A DNA stretch of 20,259 nt from an uncultured Spongiibacteraceae bacterium (GCA_946480345.1 CAMLJR010000041.1:1-20259), one strand, 5' to 3'; shown: positions 8,300 through 16,135, counted from the first letter of the stretch. A program made the numbers and translations. The notes: generated by a model from the letters alone, not told the origin.

Positions 8300-8572
8300 T
8301 TATTGCAACCATTTCAACGATTGCGGAGCATCGTGCTCGTGCTTGTCGTCATCGCACATTTCGCCCTCTTCCTTGCTGCCGCGATCGATATAGCCGGTGC
8401 GCTCTTTTTCTTCGACGAATTTCGCTTCATAAACAATAACCGCTTGCATGCTGAGTTCGCGCTGCTCGGCGGTTAGCACGCGGCCATCGGGCCATTTGCC
8501 GATTTCGACCGCGCGCTTCAGGTTTTGATAAATTTCCGGAGTCATCGCATTGATGATTTGTTGAAAATCCAT
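8300..8572 (-). CDS. yeaC: YeaC family protein (DUF1315)
   Basis: This 90-residue soluble protein has the DUF1315/YeaC hallmark: MDFQQIINAMTPEIYQNLKRAVEIGKWPDG, then LTAEQRELSMQAVIVYEAKF and a short acidic, histidine-containing tail (EEGEMCDDDKHEHD). The function of the family is not known. An AGGAG ribosome site lies about eight bases before the ATG. The gene sits 33 bases after the rhomboid gene and 29 before the GST gene, in the same orientation, consistent with membership of the nadK-pepN operon. The rhomboid-YeaC adjacency matches the order I recall in Pseudomonas. Confidence 0.88.
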   Translation of the reverse strand: MDFQQIINAMTPEIYQNLKRAVEIGKWPDGRVLTAEQRELSMQAVIVYEAKFVEEKERTGYIDRGSKEEGEMCDDDKHEHDAPQSLKWLQ

Positions 8573-8605
8573 CGGATCGCTCCTACCAAAAAAACTGCGA
8601 AAAAA

Positions 8606-9451
8606 TTAACGGCGTTGGCGCAGGAGTGGCACTACCACTAACGAGATTGCACCAACGATGAAGCCCATCAATAAACCACCGACGTGCGCCGCATTGGCGA
8701 CCGCACCGGCACCGAGCAAGATGGTAAAGCCCGTCATGCTCAGCACCATTAACGCGATCATCGCGATGAGAACCGGTGTCGGCACGTGCAGAACCTGATC
8801 CTTGCGCAACCAGCCCCATAACCAGCAATAGGCGAGCAAGCCGTAATCGACGCCGGACATACCGCCAAAAATTGCCGTACGCGCGAACATGGCCTGCGCG
8901 ATATTCGATCCAACGCCAATCGCGACAACGATAACGAGCAACCAGCGCCCACCATGCGCCAGCTCGACGCGACGACCGAGTTCCCACAGCCACAACACAT
9001 TGAATACGATATGCAATAAGCCAAAATGCAGAAAAATCGGTGTTAGCAAGCGCCAGTATTCGCCATTCATGGCGCTGAAAACGATGCTGTTGCCTTGTTG
9101 TTCAAATTTGAAATACGTGAGCCACGGCAGCAGCGATGTATCGAACGCGGCGATTGCGAAACCGATGATGCTGAGCAAAATCAATATCAGTGTGATGGGG
9201 GCGCGTCGCAGCGCAATCAAAGCAGAGTTAGGTGCAGCCGGAAAATTCGGTTTTTTGGGTAACTCTTCGCCGCGGCGCTGGCGTGCATATAAATCCCGCA
9301 CCGCATCGATTTGTTCCGCGTGCTTTACCAATACGATTTGGCGTTCATCGTCGACGAGAATGCGGTGCGGTAAACCGATACCCCACAGATATCGGCTAAA
9401 AGGCAGCAGGTCTTCTCCCGATGCCACTTCAAGCGCTTTCAATTCAGCCAT
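8606..9451 (-). CDS. Rhomboid family intramembrane serine protease
   Basis: This 281-residue inner-membrane protease is of the GlpG-like type. Residues 1-65 form a small soluble N-terminal domain (LPFSRYLWGIGLPHRIL...QIDAVRDLY), like the cytoplasmic domain of GlpG. Six transmembrane segments follow from about residue 84. The catalytic serine is in GGMSGVDYG (Ser199) and the catalytic histidine is in NAAHVGGLLMG (His256). The oxyanion-side residues are in LHFGLLHIVFN (His147, Asn151). The catalytic dyad is intact, so it should be active. It follows nadK by 19 bases and precedes yeaC. The ribosome site is weak, so translation may rely on coupling to nadK. Substrates are unknown. Confidence 0.94.
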   Translation of the reverse strand: MAELKALEVASGEDLLPFSRYLWGIGLPHRILVDDERQIVLVKHAEQIDAVRDLYARQRRGEELPKKPNFPAAPNSALIALRRAPITLILILLSIIGFAIAAFDTSLLPWLTYFKFEQQGNSIVFSAMNGEYWRLLTPIFLHFGLLHIVFNVLWLWELGRRVELAHGGRWLLVIVVAIGVGSNIAQAMFARTAIFGGMSGVDYGLLAYCWLWGWLRKDQVLHVPTPVLIAMIALMVLSMTGFTILLGAGAVANAAHVGGLLMGFIVGAISLVVVPLLRQRR

Positions 9452-9470
9452 TGGAAAACAACTTTAACGA

Positions 9471-10355
9471 TTAATAACGGGATGTGTGCCAGCCGAGTTT
9501 GTCGCGGCAACTCGCATAAAAGCTGTGCGTTAGCGGGTGGATCAATTTCAATTTATGCGGCTTTTTCGTGATGTAAACCGCGTCACCGCATTGCGCGGTC
9601 AAATTTACCTGGCCGTCACATGTAACCGGTAACTGTGTCGTGTGACTTTCACAAATGATGATTTTAATTTCGCTCGCGCCATCGACGACGATCGGGCGGC
9701 TGCTCAGCGTATGCGGAAACATCGGCACCAGCGCGATCGCATCGAGCCGCGGATGCATGATCGGGCCGCCACCGGATAATGAATAAGCGGTCGATCCGGT
9801 CGGTGTCGACACAATTAAACCGTCCGAGCGTTGCCGATAAACGAATTCGCCTTCGATGTATAACTCGAATTCGATCATTTTTGCCGACGCGCCCGAGTTC
9901 ACGACGATATCGTTCAATGCATCGGCAGCACCGACCGCTTCGCCGTTGTGTTTGACGACGACGTCGAGCAAAAATCGTTTCTCGATACGGTATTGGCCAT
10001 CGAGCACTTCGCCAACGCGCAGCTCGATTTCATCCGGCGAGACATCGGTGAGAAAACCGAGACGACCACGATTGACGCCAAGGACCGGCACGTCATATCG
10101 AGCGAGCGTACGGGCAGCGGCGAGCAGGCTGCCGTCACCGCCGACGACAATAATCAGATCGCTGACTTCGCCGATCATTTTGCGCGAGGAAATACGCACA
10201 TCGCTTAAGTCGCGTTCATCGAGCAAATGCTGAATGTGATCGCCGACAATGATTGTCAGACCGCGGCTGCGCAGAAATGCAATCAATCGCTGCAGCGATT
10301 CGGTAACGCCACTGCCATCGCGACCGATGATGCCGATATTGCGGAAGGAATCCAT
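9471..10355 (-). CDS. nadK: NAD kinase
   Basis: This enzyme phosphorylates NAD to NADP in the cytosol. The 294-residue form shown has the NAD kinase motifs: GGDGS at residues 72-76 with the catalytic Asp74, the NAD-binding ALND stretch near 146-149 (often NE in relatives), and TPTGSTAYSLSGGGP near 185-198. I start at 10355 because GCGAGG lies about nine bases upstream and the opening MDSFRNIGIIGR closely matches what I recall of Pseudomonas NadK. Also, an in-frame ATG six codons upstream (10373) would sit only about eight bases after the expected transcription start from the TATAAT at 10388-10393. It is the first gene of the probable operon running down to the CoA-ester lyase. Confidence 0.96.
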   Translation of the reverse strand: MDSFRNIGIIGRDGSGVTESLQRLIAFLRSRGLTIIVGDHIQHLLDERDLSDVRISSRKMIGEVSDLIIVVGGDGSLLAAARTLARYDVPVLGVNRGRLGFLTDVSPDEIELRVGEVLDGQYRIEKRFLLDVVVKHNGEAVGAADALNDIVVNSGASAKMIEFELYIEGEFVYRQRSDGLIVSTPTGSTAYSLSGGGPIMHPRLDAIALVPMFPHTLSSRPIVVDGASEIKIIICESHTTQLPVTCDGQVNLTAQCGDAVYITKKPHKLKLIHPLTHSFYASCRDKLGWHTSRY

Positions 10356-10387
10356 GAGCGCGGGCCTCGCCATGCCAAGTGAGCGGC

Positions 10388-10393
10388 ATTATA
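10388..10393 (-). promoter_or_regulatory. Consensus -10 box for the nadK operon
   Basis: The minus strand reads TATAAT here, an exact sigma-70 -10 box, 33 bases upstream of the chosen nadK start. No clear -35 box lies 16-18 bases further up; the upstream region is GC-rich next to an A-rich patch. It sits in the roughly 100-base gap after the CNB-rhodanese gene, which suggests an independent start for the nadK-pepN operon. Confidence 0.6.
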
Positions 10394-10456
10394 CACAGGC
10401 GGGCCGCATGGATTTTTGAACCCTACATCGAAGAAATGCCACTAATACGCTGGAAA

Positions 10457-11611
10457 TTATTGAGCCTGACTGCGCGGGGTTGGTTCGCTCGCCAATTTGC
10501 GCTGCGCCTCGAGATAAGCCTCATCACCTACATTCAAAAAACGCGTGCGCTGCGCCAGCGACAGCTTTTCGAAGCCACTGCGCAGCGCGGTGACGTTGTA
10601 GCCGTCTTCGGAGAGCAAGTGCGCGGCTGCATTGCTGCGACGACCGCTGTTGCAGTACGCGATGTAGTGCGTGTTGCGATCGAGTAACCGCGATTTCAGT
10701 TTCAGGATTTTTAGCGGCATATTTTGCGCACCCGCCGCGTGCGCGAGATCGTATTCCTCCTCGGTGCGCACATCGAGCAGTTGAGCGCCCGCGTTCATTT
10801 CGCGCTCGACATCAGCCAGCGAATAATTATTCACGGCCGGCGCCTTCAATAGAAGGTAGAAATCCTGGCGATCAAGGCGCATCAACACACCGTTTTCGCG
10901 CATCGCCACCGTGGCATTGCGCGGCGCATCGTTGACCAGCGCGTCCTCGCCAAAACAGCGGCCGACGCCAAGCTCGGCAATCAGCGCGGATTTGCCTTTG
11001 CTCTCATCCGCGCGATAGACCGACACGCTGCCTTCCTTGATGAAGTAGCAACTATCGCCGAACTCGCCCTGACGGACGATAACATCTCCGGAATGCGCAA
11101 ACTGGGATTGGAAACGCGACAACACGTGCCGAATATTCATCGGCGGTACTTTGTAGAATAAATTCGAGTGCAGAAGAGTCAGCATCCAGTCCGCGTCTTC
11201 ATCGAGATCGCGCTGACCGGTGATATCGAGAATGATGTAATTAGCCGCTTGATCCCATGCCAGCATGGCATCGAGTTGATCGCTATCGAAGCGGATAATT
11301 TCGCAATCGTCGGTGGCGACGACCGTATTGAGGCGTGGCTGATAGTGCGCGAGTGGCAAATGAGCCGCCGCATCGTTGGCTTGTATCTCAATGCCGACAC
11401 CATCGGTTTCGATATTGACGCTGCCGCTGAGCAGATAAATATGCGTGTTATCGCCATCGCCACGCCGACAGATCGTTTGGCCCCGGCAAACGATCTCGAT
11501 TTGCGTGTCGCGCATCAGCGTATGCAGATGGTCTTCGGTCAACGCTTTGACCGGCACCATCGTCTGCAGCAAATGCTTCTTTAAGTCCTGGTCCATTAAT
11601 AGTGCATTCAT
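10457..11611 (-). CDS. Double cyclic-nucleotide-binding domain fused to rhodanese
   Basis: This 384-residue soluble protein has three domains. Residues about 20-130 form a divergent cyclic-nucleotide-binding (CNB) domain. Residues about 145-258 form a well-preserved one (GDVIVRQGEFGDSCYFIKEGSVSVY, then GRCFGEDALVNDAPRNATV). It keeps the glutamate and arginine of the phosphate-binding cassette (Glu222, Arg231), so it probably binds cAMP or a similar ligand. Residues about 265-355 form a rhodanese domain (LLDVRTEEEYDLAHAAGA) with active-site Cys320 in CNSGRRS, a sulfurtransferase. There is no DNA-binding helix-turn-helix, so it is not a CRP-type regulator. The frame is open 49 codons further up, but that part overlaps the PLP-enzyme gene; the ATG at 11611 starts 22 bases after that gene's stop. 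Sulfur transfer controlled by a nucleotide signal is inferred. Confidence 0.88.
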   Translation of the reverse strand: MNALLMDQDLKKHLLQTMVPVKALTEDHLHTLMRDTQIEIVCRGQTICRRGDGDNTHIYLLSGSVNIETDGVGIEIQANDAAAHLPLAHYQPRLNTVVATDDCEIIRFDSDQLDAMLAWDQAANYIILDITGQRDLDEDADWMLTLLHSNLFYKVPPMNIRHVLSRFQSQFAHSGDVIVRQGEFGDSCYFIKEGSVSVYRADESKGKSALIAELGVGRCFGEDALVNDAPRNATVAMRENGVLMRLDRQDFYLLLKAPAVNNYSLADVEREMNAGAQLLDVRTEEEYDLAHAAGAQNMPLKILKLKSRLLDRNTHYIAYCNSGRRSNAAAHLLSEDGYNVTALRSGFEKLSLAQRTRFLNVGDEAYLEAQRKLASEPTPRSQAQ

Positions 11612-11633
11612 TACCGAATCATCCGGCGAGAAC

Positions 11634-12599
11634 CTAGCTATCAGCTCCCACCCATTGCGGTTTGTTGTTGGTGTTGTATCGGTACGAGAAGCCGCGCGCC
11701 CCCTGTAAGCCACCGGTATGGATGGCCAGCACGCGGGTGTCGCGAGCGAAATCCCCACGCTCTATTCGACGGTCGATAGCGTACAACATTTTCCCCGTGT
11801 AGATCGGTTCGACCGGAATATCGGTCAACCCCGTAAAGCGGTCGATGAAACATTGCAGCGCTGGCGTCACACGCGCATAGCCGCCGCAATGGTGCTCGGT
11901 ATCGATGGCCCAACGCGTGCTATTACCAGCGCCAACCTCACGCAAAAAGCCGCGCACATTCTCGCCTAGGAAGTCGCCTCCTTTTAATACCGCTACGCCG
12001 AGCACCGAAGCGCAACCGTCCGTTCCGGCGACAACCCCCGCAAGCGTTGAGCCGGTACCGCAGGCCACAACCACGACGTCCGGTTTGACGCATTGAGCCG
12101 CGATCACCTCCCCCAACACGCGGCAGCCGAGGACGCCGGCCACATTGGCACCCCCTTCAGGGATGATGTAGCAAGGTCCGAATTGCCGCTGCAATTGCGC
12201 GAACCAGCGCTCGCTTAGGGAAGCCTGATGTGCCTGACGATACGTAGTGCGATCGACGAAATGCAAATGCATACCCGCGCGCCGCGCATCGCTCAAGGTG
12301 GGATTGTCTGCTGCCTCGGGCTCCCCGCGAATAACGCCGATTGTTTCGAACCCCTGCGTTGCGCCATGCAGCGCCAACGCATGAATATGATTCGAAAAAA
12401 CGCCGCCGAAACTCAGGATGCGCGTATAGCCCTCAGCTTTCGCGCGCTGCAGATTTTCAGCGAGTTTGAACAACTTATTGCCGCAGCCGGCTGGTTCTAT
12501 TCGATCGAGCCGCCACAACAGCACGTCCACACCCGCCTGCTGCCATTCCGGCAGGGCAATGCGCTCGATCGGCGCCTGCTCCGCCAGCTGACGCAGCAT
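11634..12599 (-). CDS. D-cysteine desulfhydrase / ACC deaminase-like PLP enzyme
   Basis: This 321-residue fold-type II pyridoxal-phosphate enzyme belongs to the 1-aminocyclopropane-1-carboxylate deaminase/D-cysteine desulfhydrase family. The PLP lysine is in GCGNKLFKL (Lys42). The substrate-carboxylate loop is SFGGVFSNHIHALA (Ser69, Asn70, His71), and the phosphate-binding loop is CGTGSTLAG (residues 180-188). IPEGGAN near 146-152 is also typical. Family members release ammonia with either a keto acid or, from D-cysteine, pyruvate and sulfide. Sequence alone does not separate these. The next gene encodes a rhodanese fusion, which favours a sulfur substrate by context. The start overlaps the upstream stop as TGATG, so translation is coupled to the coiled-coil gene. 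Confidence 0.88.
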   Translation of the reverse strand: MLRQLAEQAPIERIALPEWQQAGVDVLLWRLDRIEPAGCGNKLFKLAENLQRAKAEGYTRILSFGGVFSNHIHALALHGATQGFETIGVIRGEPEAADNPTLSDARRAGMHLHFVDRTTYRQAHQASLSERWFAQLQRQFGPCYIIPEGGANVAGVLGCRVLGEVIAAQCVKPDVVVVACGTGSTLAGVVAGTDGCASVLGVAVLKGGDFLGENVRGFLREVGAGNSTRWAIDTEHHCGGYARVTPALQCFIDRFTGLTDIPVEPIYTGKMLYAIDRRIERGDFARDTRVLAIHTGGLQGARGFSYRYNTNNKPQWVGADS

Positions 12600-14023
12600 C
12601 AGGTCGAGCCCACCGTTTTAGCCGAGCGGGGCAACGGATTATCCTCGGTGTGCACAGCGCAGCGATCGCTGCGTCCGGGTAAAAACTCGCTTGGGCGCTC
12701 AACCTTGGCGAGTAAGTCACCGCACATTGTGCCGTCCGCATGCGGCGCGTTGCAGACCGGCAGCTCATGATGGCTTAGCCATTGTTGATACAACTCGGGC
12801 TCGACCGCGCATTTTTCGGCGACATAGCTCAACGGCGATTCAAGATAACGGGGAATGTCGCGAACCGGAATCGTCATCGCATCGACGCCCGGCTGATACG
12901 CGACAAACGCAACGCCGCTTTCCACCAGATCCTGCAGCAAGCTATCGGCCGCCTGCCCAATCAACCGCTCGCGCTCCTGACGCAAGCGCGCTATTTCTTC
13001 GCGCAACGTACCGAGCTGTTCCTCGCGGTAAAACAGTTCAACTTCGCGCATGTCGAGCATTTCGCGCAGTTCCGCCGAGGCCTGATCGACTCGGGCCTTC
13101 AGCTCAACCTGAAATTGCTGCTGCAATTGCGCCACGCCGTGGCGATGCACGGCATCCCGCTCATGCTCGACTTCGCGCTGCTGCGCGTCGAGCTCATGCT
13201 GAAATTGTTCGCGCGCCTGCTGGAATTCATCGACTTGCGCAGCCAGCTTCTGCTTTAGTGCCTGACTGCGTTTCTTTTCATCGCGCAGTAATTTCTGCGT
13301 GGCTTCAAACGCGCCTTTGCTTTGCTTTAGCTGAATTTGGTAATGCTGATGCAATTGATCGGTTTGCTGCTGCAGCGACGATTTCAACGTCGCCATTTGC
13401 AGTTGCTGATCTTCTTTCAGCGCCGCAAGTTTATTGCGGTAATCCTGTTCGAGTTTCTGGGTTGCACGCTCGACCGCCTGCTGGCTTTTACCGGGGGCTT
13501 TTGTTTCGTTCTCGGCATTTTGTTCGATCGCTTGCAGCAGGGGCGGTTGGCCCACCGCATCGGTCACATCGGGGATTTCCGCCGCCAAGCCCAGACGGTT
13601 GCGCTGGATCGCGAGTGTCATTTGCTGCAACGAATTGTTATCGCCGTCGAGTATCGGGTCCCACAACTGGCGCGAGTGCCACGGTATTGAGCATTGGCTT
13701 CGGCAAGCGAGCCGAATGCGCCCGCCGCCGAGATCCGGACCTCGCCCCGCGTTATCCAGCAGGTGGGCCAGCGGCATATTCCAGCTGCGGTTTACGTAAC
13801 CGCGCTCGTCGAAATCGACTAGGAAAAATACGGCGCCGAGAATCTGTAAGCGCTGATTAATACGCAGAAAGCTCGCACAGATTTCCCGCCCGGCAAACTC
13901 GGGAATCCCCACGACCTGATCAAGAACCGCTTCAAACTCGACCTGAAGCATTTCTTTGACGAGTACCGAATCGTCGAAGAACACAACAGCTTCATGGATG
14001 ACGTTTTGCTCGCGCCCGATCAT
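12599..14023 (-). CDS. Coiled-coil protein with probable C-terminal zinc site
   Basis: I do not recognise a named family for this 474-residue protein. Residues 1-130 look globular (FFDDSVLVKEMLQVEFEAVL, GREICASFLRINQRLQILGAVFFLVDFD, RGYVNRSWNMPLAHLLDNAG). Residues about 180-365 are a long charged coiled coil rich in Gln, Glu, Lys and Arg. The C-terminal part has VAYQPGVDAMTIPVRDIPRYLESP followed by a probable zinc site: Cys424, Cys434, Cys455 and His458 (C-x9-C-x20-C-x2-H). No signal peptide or transmembrane span is seen, so it is likely cytosolic. It is the first gene of a three-gene unit and its TGA overlaps the PLP-enzyme ATG. A long open frame on the opposite strand is a shadow of the coiled coil's codon pattern. 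It may be a structural or chromosome-associated protein, but I cannot support a function. Confidence 0.8.
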   Translation of the reverse strand: MIGREQNVIHEAVVFFDDSVLVKEMLQVEFEAVLDQVVGIPEFAGREICASFLRINQRLQILGAVFFLVDFDERGYVNRSWNMPLAHLLDNAGRGPDLGGGRIRLACRSQCSIPWHSRQLWDPILDGDNNSLQQMTLAIQRNRLGLAAEIPDVTDAVGQPPLLQAIEQNAENETKAPGKSQQAVERATQKLEQDYRNKLAALKEDQQLQMATLKSSLQQQTDQLHQHYQIQLKQSKGAFEATQKLLRDEKKRSQALKQKLAAQVDEFQQAREQFQHELDAQQREVEHERDAVHRHGVAQLQQQFQVELKARVDQASAELREMLDMREVELFYREEQLGTLREEIARLRQERERLIGQAADSLLQDLVESGVAFVAYQPGVDAMTIPVRDIPRYLESPLSYVAEKCAVEPELYQQWLSHHELPVCNAPHADGTMCGDLLAKVERPSEFLPGRSDRCAVHTEDNPLPRSAKTVGST

Positions 14024-14050
14024 TTCGGCGTTCTCATCGATTTATTACGA

Positions 14051-14056
14051 ATTGTA
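14051..14056 (-). promoter_or_regulatory. Possible -10 box for the coiled-coil gene operon
   Basis: The minus strand reads TACAAT (five of six consensus bases) 28 bases upstream of the start at 14023, in the 169-base gap downstream of aguB. No good -35 box is visible. The rest of the gap holds no open frame or clear terminator; a short GC stem (CCCC at 14161-14164, GGGG at 14177-14180) is too weak to call. Confidence 0.35.
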
Positions 14057-14192
14057 TGCACGACATTGCCCAGTTAGAGCTTCGCGATAATTATGGACGC
14101 AATCGTTCAAAAGACACGCTTCCGGCGCTGAAGCAGGTCGAGAATGTGATTGATTTGGCACCCCTGCCCTACTGCTGGGGTTTGCTGTGGAG

Positions 14193-15077
14193 CTACTGCT
14201 GAGTAAGGCCGTCGACGGTACCGAGAATGTGGTAGCAATGCGGTCGCCGATCGCGAAACAAACCCCATGCCGCACGCATGCGGCGCAGCGCATCGAGATC
14301 GAAACTTTGGACTAGTACCGCTTCGCCGGTGCGATCGGCGACCTGCAACATTGCACCGGTCTGATCGGAGATAAACGATGAGCCGTAAAAGGTGATGCTC
14401 AATGTGTCATCGCCTTTACTGCTTTCGGGGCCAAAACGATTGGAGGCAATCACCGGCATCATATTGGCGGCAGCGTGACCCTGCATGACGCGTTGCCAAT
14501 GGTCTTTCGAATCGATCGTTTTATCGTGAGGCTCGGAACCAATTGCGGTTGGATAAAAAATCATTTCCGCGCCGAGTAATGCCAATGCGCGCGCCGTTTC
14601 GGGGAACCACTGATCCCAGCAGATACCGACGCCGATGCGGCCGTAGCGCGTCTGCCAGACCTTGAAACCGGTATCGCCCGGATTGAAAAACTGTTTTTCC
14701 TGATAACCCGGTCCGTTGGGAATATGCGTTTTGCGATAAACACCGAGCACATCGCCATCTGCGTCGATCATCGCCATCGAATTGTAGTAAGCATTGTTGG
14801 CACGTTCGAAAAAGCTGATCGGCAACACAACCTGCAATTCACGCGCAACCTCGCGAAAATGTTTTACCGCAGGATTCTTGTCGAGCGGTGTCGCCAACGC
14901 GAAGTGCTCGGGATTTTGATCGATGCAGAAATACGGCGTTTCGAACAATTCCTGCAACAGGATGATTTGCGCGCCTTGCTGCGCAGCTTGGCGCACCAGT
15001 TTTTCGCCGCGCTGAATATTCGCTTCGCGATTCCAATCGCAGGCCATTTGCGTCGCGGCAACGGTCACTCGATTCAT
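14193..15077 (-). CDS. aguB: N-carbamoylputrescine amidase
   Basis: This 294-residue enzyme of the nitrilase (C-N hydrolase) superfamily hydrolyses N-carbamoylputrescine to putrescine, carbon dioxide and ammonia. The catalytic triad is Glu43 (LLQELFETPYF), Lys116 (YRKTHIPNGPGYQEK) and Cys153 (GICWDQWFPETAR). The sequence AIGSEPHDKTIDSKDHWQRVMQGHAAAN is typical of AguB rather than of other nitrilases. The ATG at 15077 has AGGGAG eight bases upstream; the frame stays open for another 30 codons, but that part is the low-complexity repeat at the end of aguA. It follows aguA by 41 bases, and the two encode consecutive steps. Confidence 0.96.
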   Translation of the reverse strand: MNRVTVAATQMACDWNREANIQRGEKLVRQAAQQGAQIILLQELFETPYFCIDQNPEHFALATPLDKNPAVKHFREVARELQVVLPISFFERANNAYYNSMAMIDADGDVLGVYRKTHIPNGPGYQEKQFFNPGDTGFKVWQTRYGRIGVGICWDQWFPETARALALLGAEMIFYPTAIGSEPHDKTIDSKDHWQRVMQGHAAANMMPVIASNRFGPESSKGDDTLSITFYGSSFISDQTGAMLQVADRTGEAVLVQSFDLDALRRMRAAWGLFRDRRPHCYHILGTVDGLTQQ

Positions 15078-15103
15078 GTCGATATCTCCCTCGGTTGATG
15101 CTG

Positions 15104-15157
15104 CGTAAACGATTGTTATTACGTGAGCGATTGTTGTTCCGTAAGCGGTTGCTGCTG
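15104..15157 (-). repeat. 18-bp tandem repeat across the aguA stop codon
   Basis: Three adjacent 18-base copies, plus a weaker flanking one, cover the last codons of aguA and the aguA-aguB gap. Read on the minus strand, the copies (each shifted by two bases to the reading frame) are CAGCAGCAACCGCTTACG, GAACAACAATCGCTCACG and TAATAACAATCGTTTACG. Neighbouring copies match at 13-14 of 18 positions. The third copy holds the double stop TAATAA at the place where the others encode QQ or EQ. Confidence 0.8.
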
Positions 15158-16135
15158 CGTAATGCAATGAATGTTGCCGCCGCCGTAAGCAAGTTCACGC
15201 GCCGGCACTTGTATAACTTTGCGCCCGGAAAATATCTCCTGTAGCAAACCATACGCCTGGGCATCGCGACGGCGATCGTCGAATGCCGGCATCACGACAC
15301 CGCCATTGGCGAGATAAAAATTCACATAAGACTGCGACAGCCGCAGCTCGCCTTTATAAGCCACCTCGGGTTGCTCGATGGTTATCACGTCAAGCTTGCG
15401 ACCGCGCGCATCGGTCGAGTCGCGCAAAATGCCGAGATTGGTTTGCAGCCGCTGATAATCGATATCGTTTTTGTCGGTGCCGATCAGCGCAAGCACAACA
15501 CCGGGCTGAACGAAGCAGGCGATTTCGTCGATATGCCCATCCGTGTCGTCATCGGCAACACCCTCGCGCAGCCAGATCATTTTTTTTGCGCCTAGATATT
15601 CCAGCACCAGCGCTTCGATATCGGCCTGCGACAGTTCCGGATTGCGATTCGGATGCAGCAGACACTGCTCGGTGGTCAGTACCGTACCCTCGCCATCGAC
15701 ATGAATCGCGCCACCCTCGAGTACCAATGGTGCATCGATACACGGCAACTCCAATCTCTCAAGCACATGCTTCGCGACGTGTTGATCGTTGGCGTGCGGA
15801 TATTTGCCCCAGCCGTTAAAACGCCAATTCACTCCGGCGACATTTTTCTGCGTATCGACGACGAAGGTGGGACCGAAATCGCGCATCCACGAATCGTCGA
15901 CGGGATACTCCCAATACGTCACCTGCTCACCGCACAGTTGATAAGCAAACGCTCGATCCTGCGGCCGCACCAGCAGCGTTACGGGTTCGAATTCGAGAAT
16001 GGCGCGAACGACCGCAGCGAAATTGCGGCGGGCATTCTCCATACCGTTCGGCCAAATGGTTTCGTTGCATGGCCATGCCATCCAGCAGCGCTGATGGGGC
16101 TCCCATTCGGCGGGCATATGGAAATGTTCCGGCAT
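15119..16135 (-). CDS. aguA: Agmatine deiminase
   Basis: This 338-residue enzyme of the peptidyl-arginine deiminase/guanidino-modifying family converts agmatine to N-carbamoylputrescine and ammonia. Key segments are MPAEWEPHQRCWMAWP at the N terminus, DSWMRDFGPTF with Asp86, LEGGAIHVDGEGT near 139-151, DDTDGHIDEIACF with catalytic His201, and AYGGGNIHC with the nucleophile Cys324. The start at 16135 has AGGAG seven bases upstream; the frame is open for 32 more codons that read like intergenic DNA. The protein ends TQQQPLTEQQSLT, a tail made by a tandem DNA repeat that runs on past the stop. The core ends soon after Cys324, so the tail is probably dispensable. It is followed by aguB. Confidence 0.96.
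   Translation of the reverse strand: MPEHFHMPAEWEPHQRCWMAWPCNETIWPNGMENARRNFAAVVRAILEFEPVTLLVRPQDRAFAYQLCGEQVTYWEYPVDDSWMRDFGPTFVVDTQKNVAGVNWRFNGWGKYPHANDQHVAKHVLERLELPCIDAPLVLEGGAIHVDGEGTVLTTEQCLLHPNRNPELSQADIEALVLEYLGAKKMIWLREGVADDDTDGHIDEIACFVQPGVVLALIGTDKNDIDYQRLQTNLGILRDSTDARGRKLDVITIEQPEVAYKGELRLSQSYVNFYLANGGVVMPAFDDRRRDAQAYGLLQEIFSGRKVIQVPARELAYGGGNIHCITQQQPLTEQQSLT

Noticed and set aside
11612..11758. A 49-codon N-terminal extension of the CNB-rhodanese protein
   Set aside because: It overlaps the end of the PLP-enzyme gene and reads as a frame-shifted shadow of it. The ATG at 11611 falls just after that gene's stop.
12691..13860. A 389-codon open frame on the plus strand opposite the coiled-coil gene
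   Set aside because: It is Arg/Ala/Pro-rich with no recognisable motif and no ribosome site. It mirrors the codon pattern of the real coiled-coil gene, which is coupled to its neighbour.
14024..14192. A possible small gene or terminator between aguB and the coiled-coil gene
   Set aside because: No frame with a ribosome site, and the only GC stem is four base pairs with a 12-base loop and no proper T tract.
15078..15167. A 30-codon extension of AguB
   Set aside because: It is encoded by the tandem repeat and the aguA end, and the ATG at 15077 has a good ribosome site and the family's usual opening.
15119..15264. A minus-strand Asn/Arg repeat peptide in an alternative frame over the aguA 3' end
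   Set aside because: It is the 18-bp repeat read out of frame; no independent start signal supports it.
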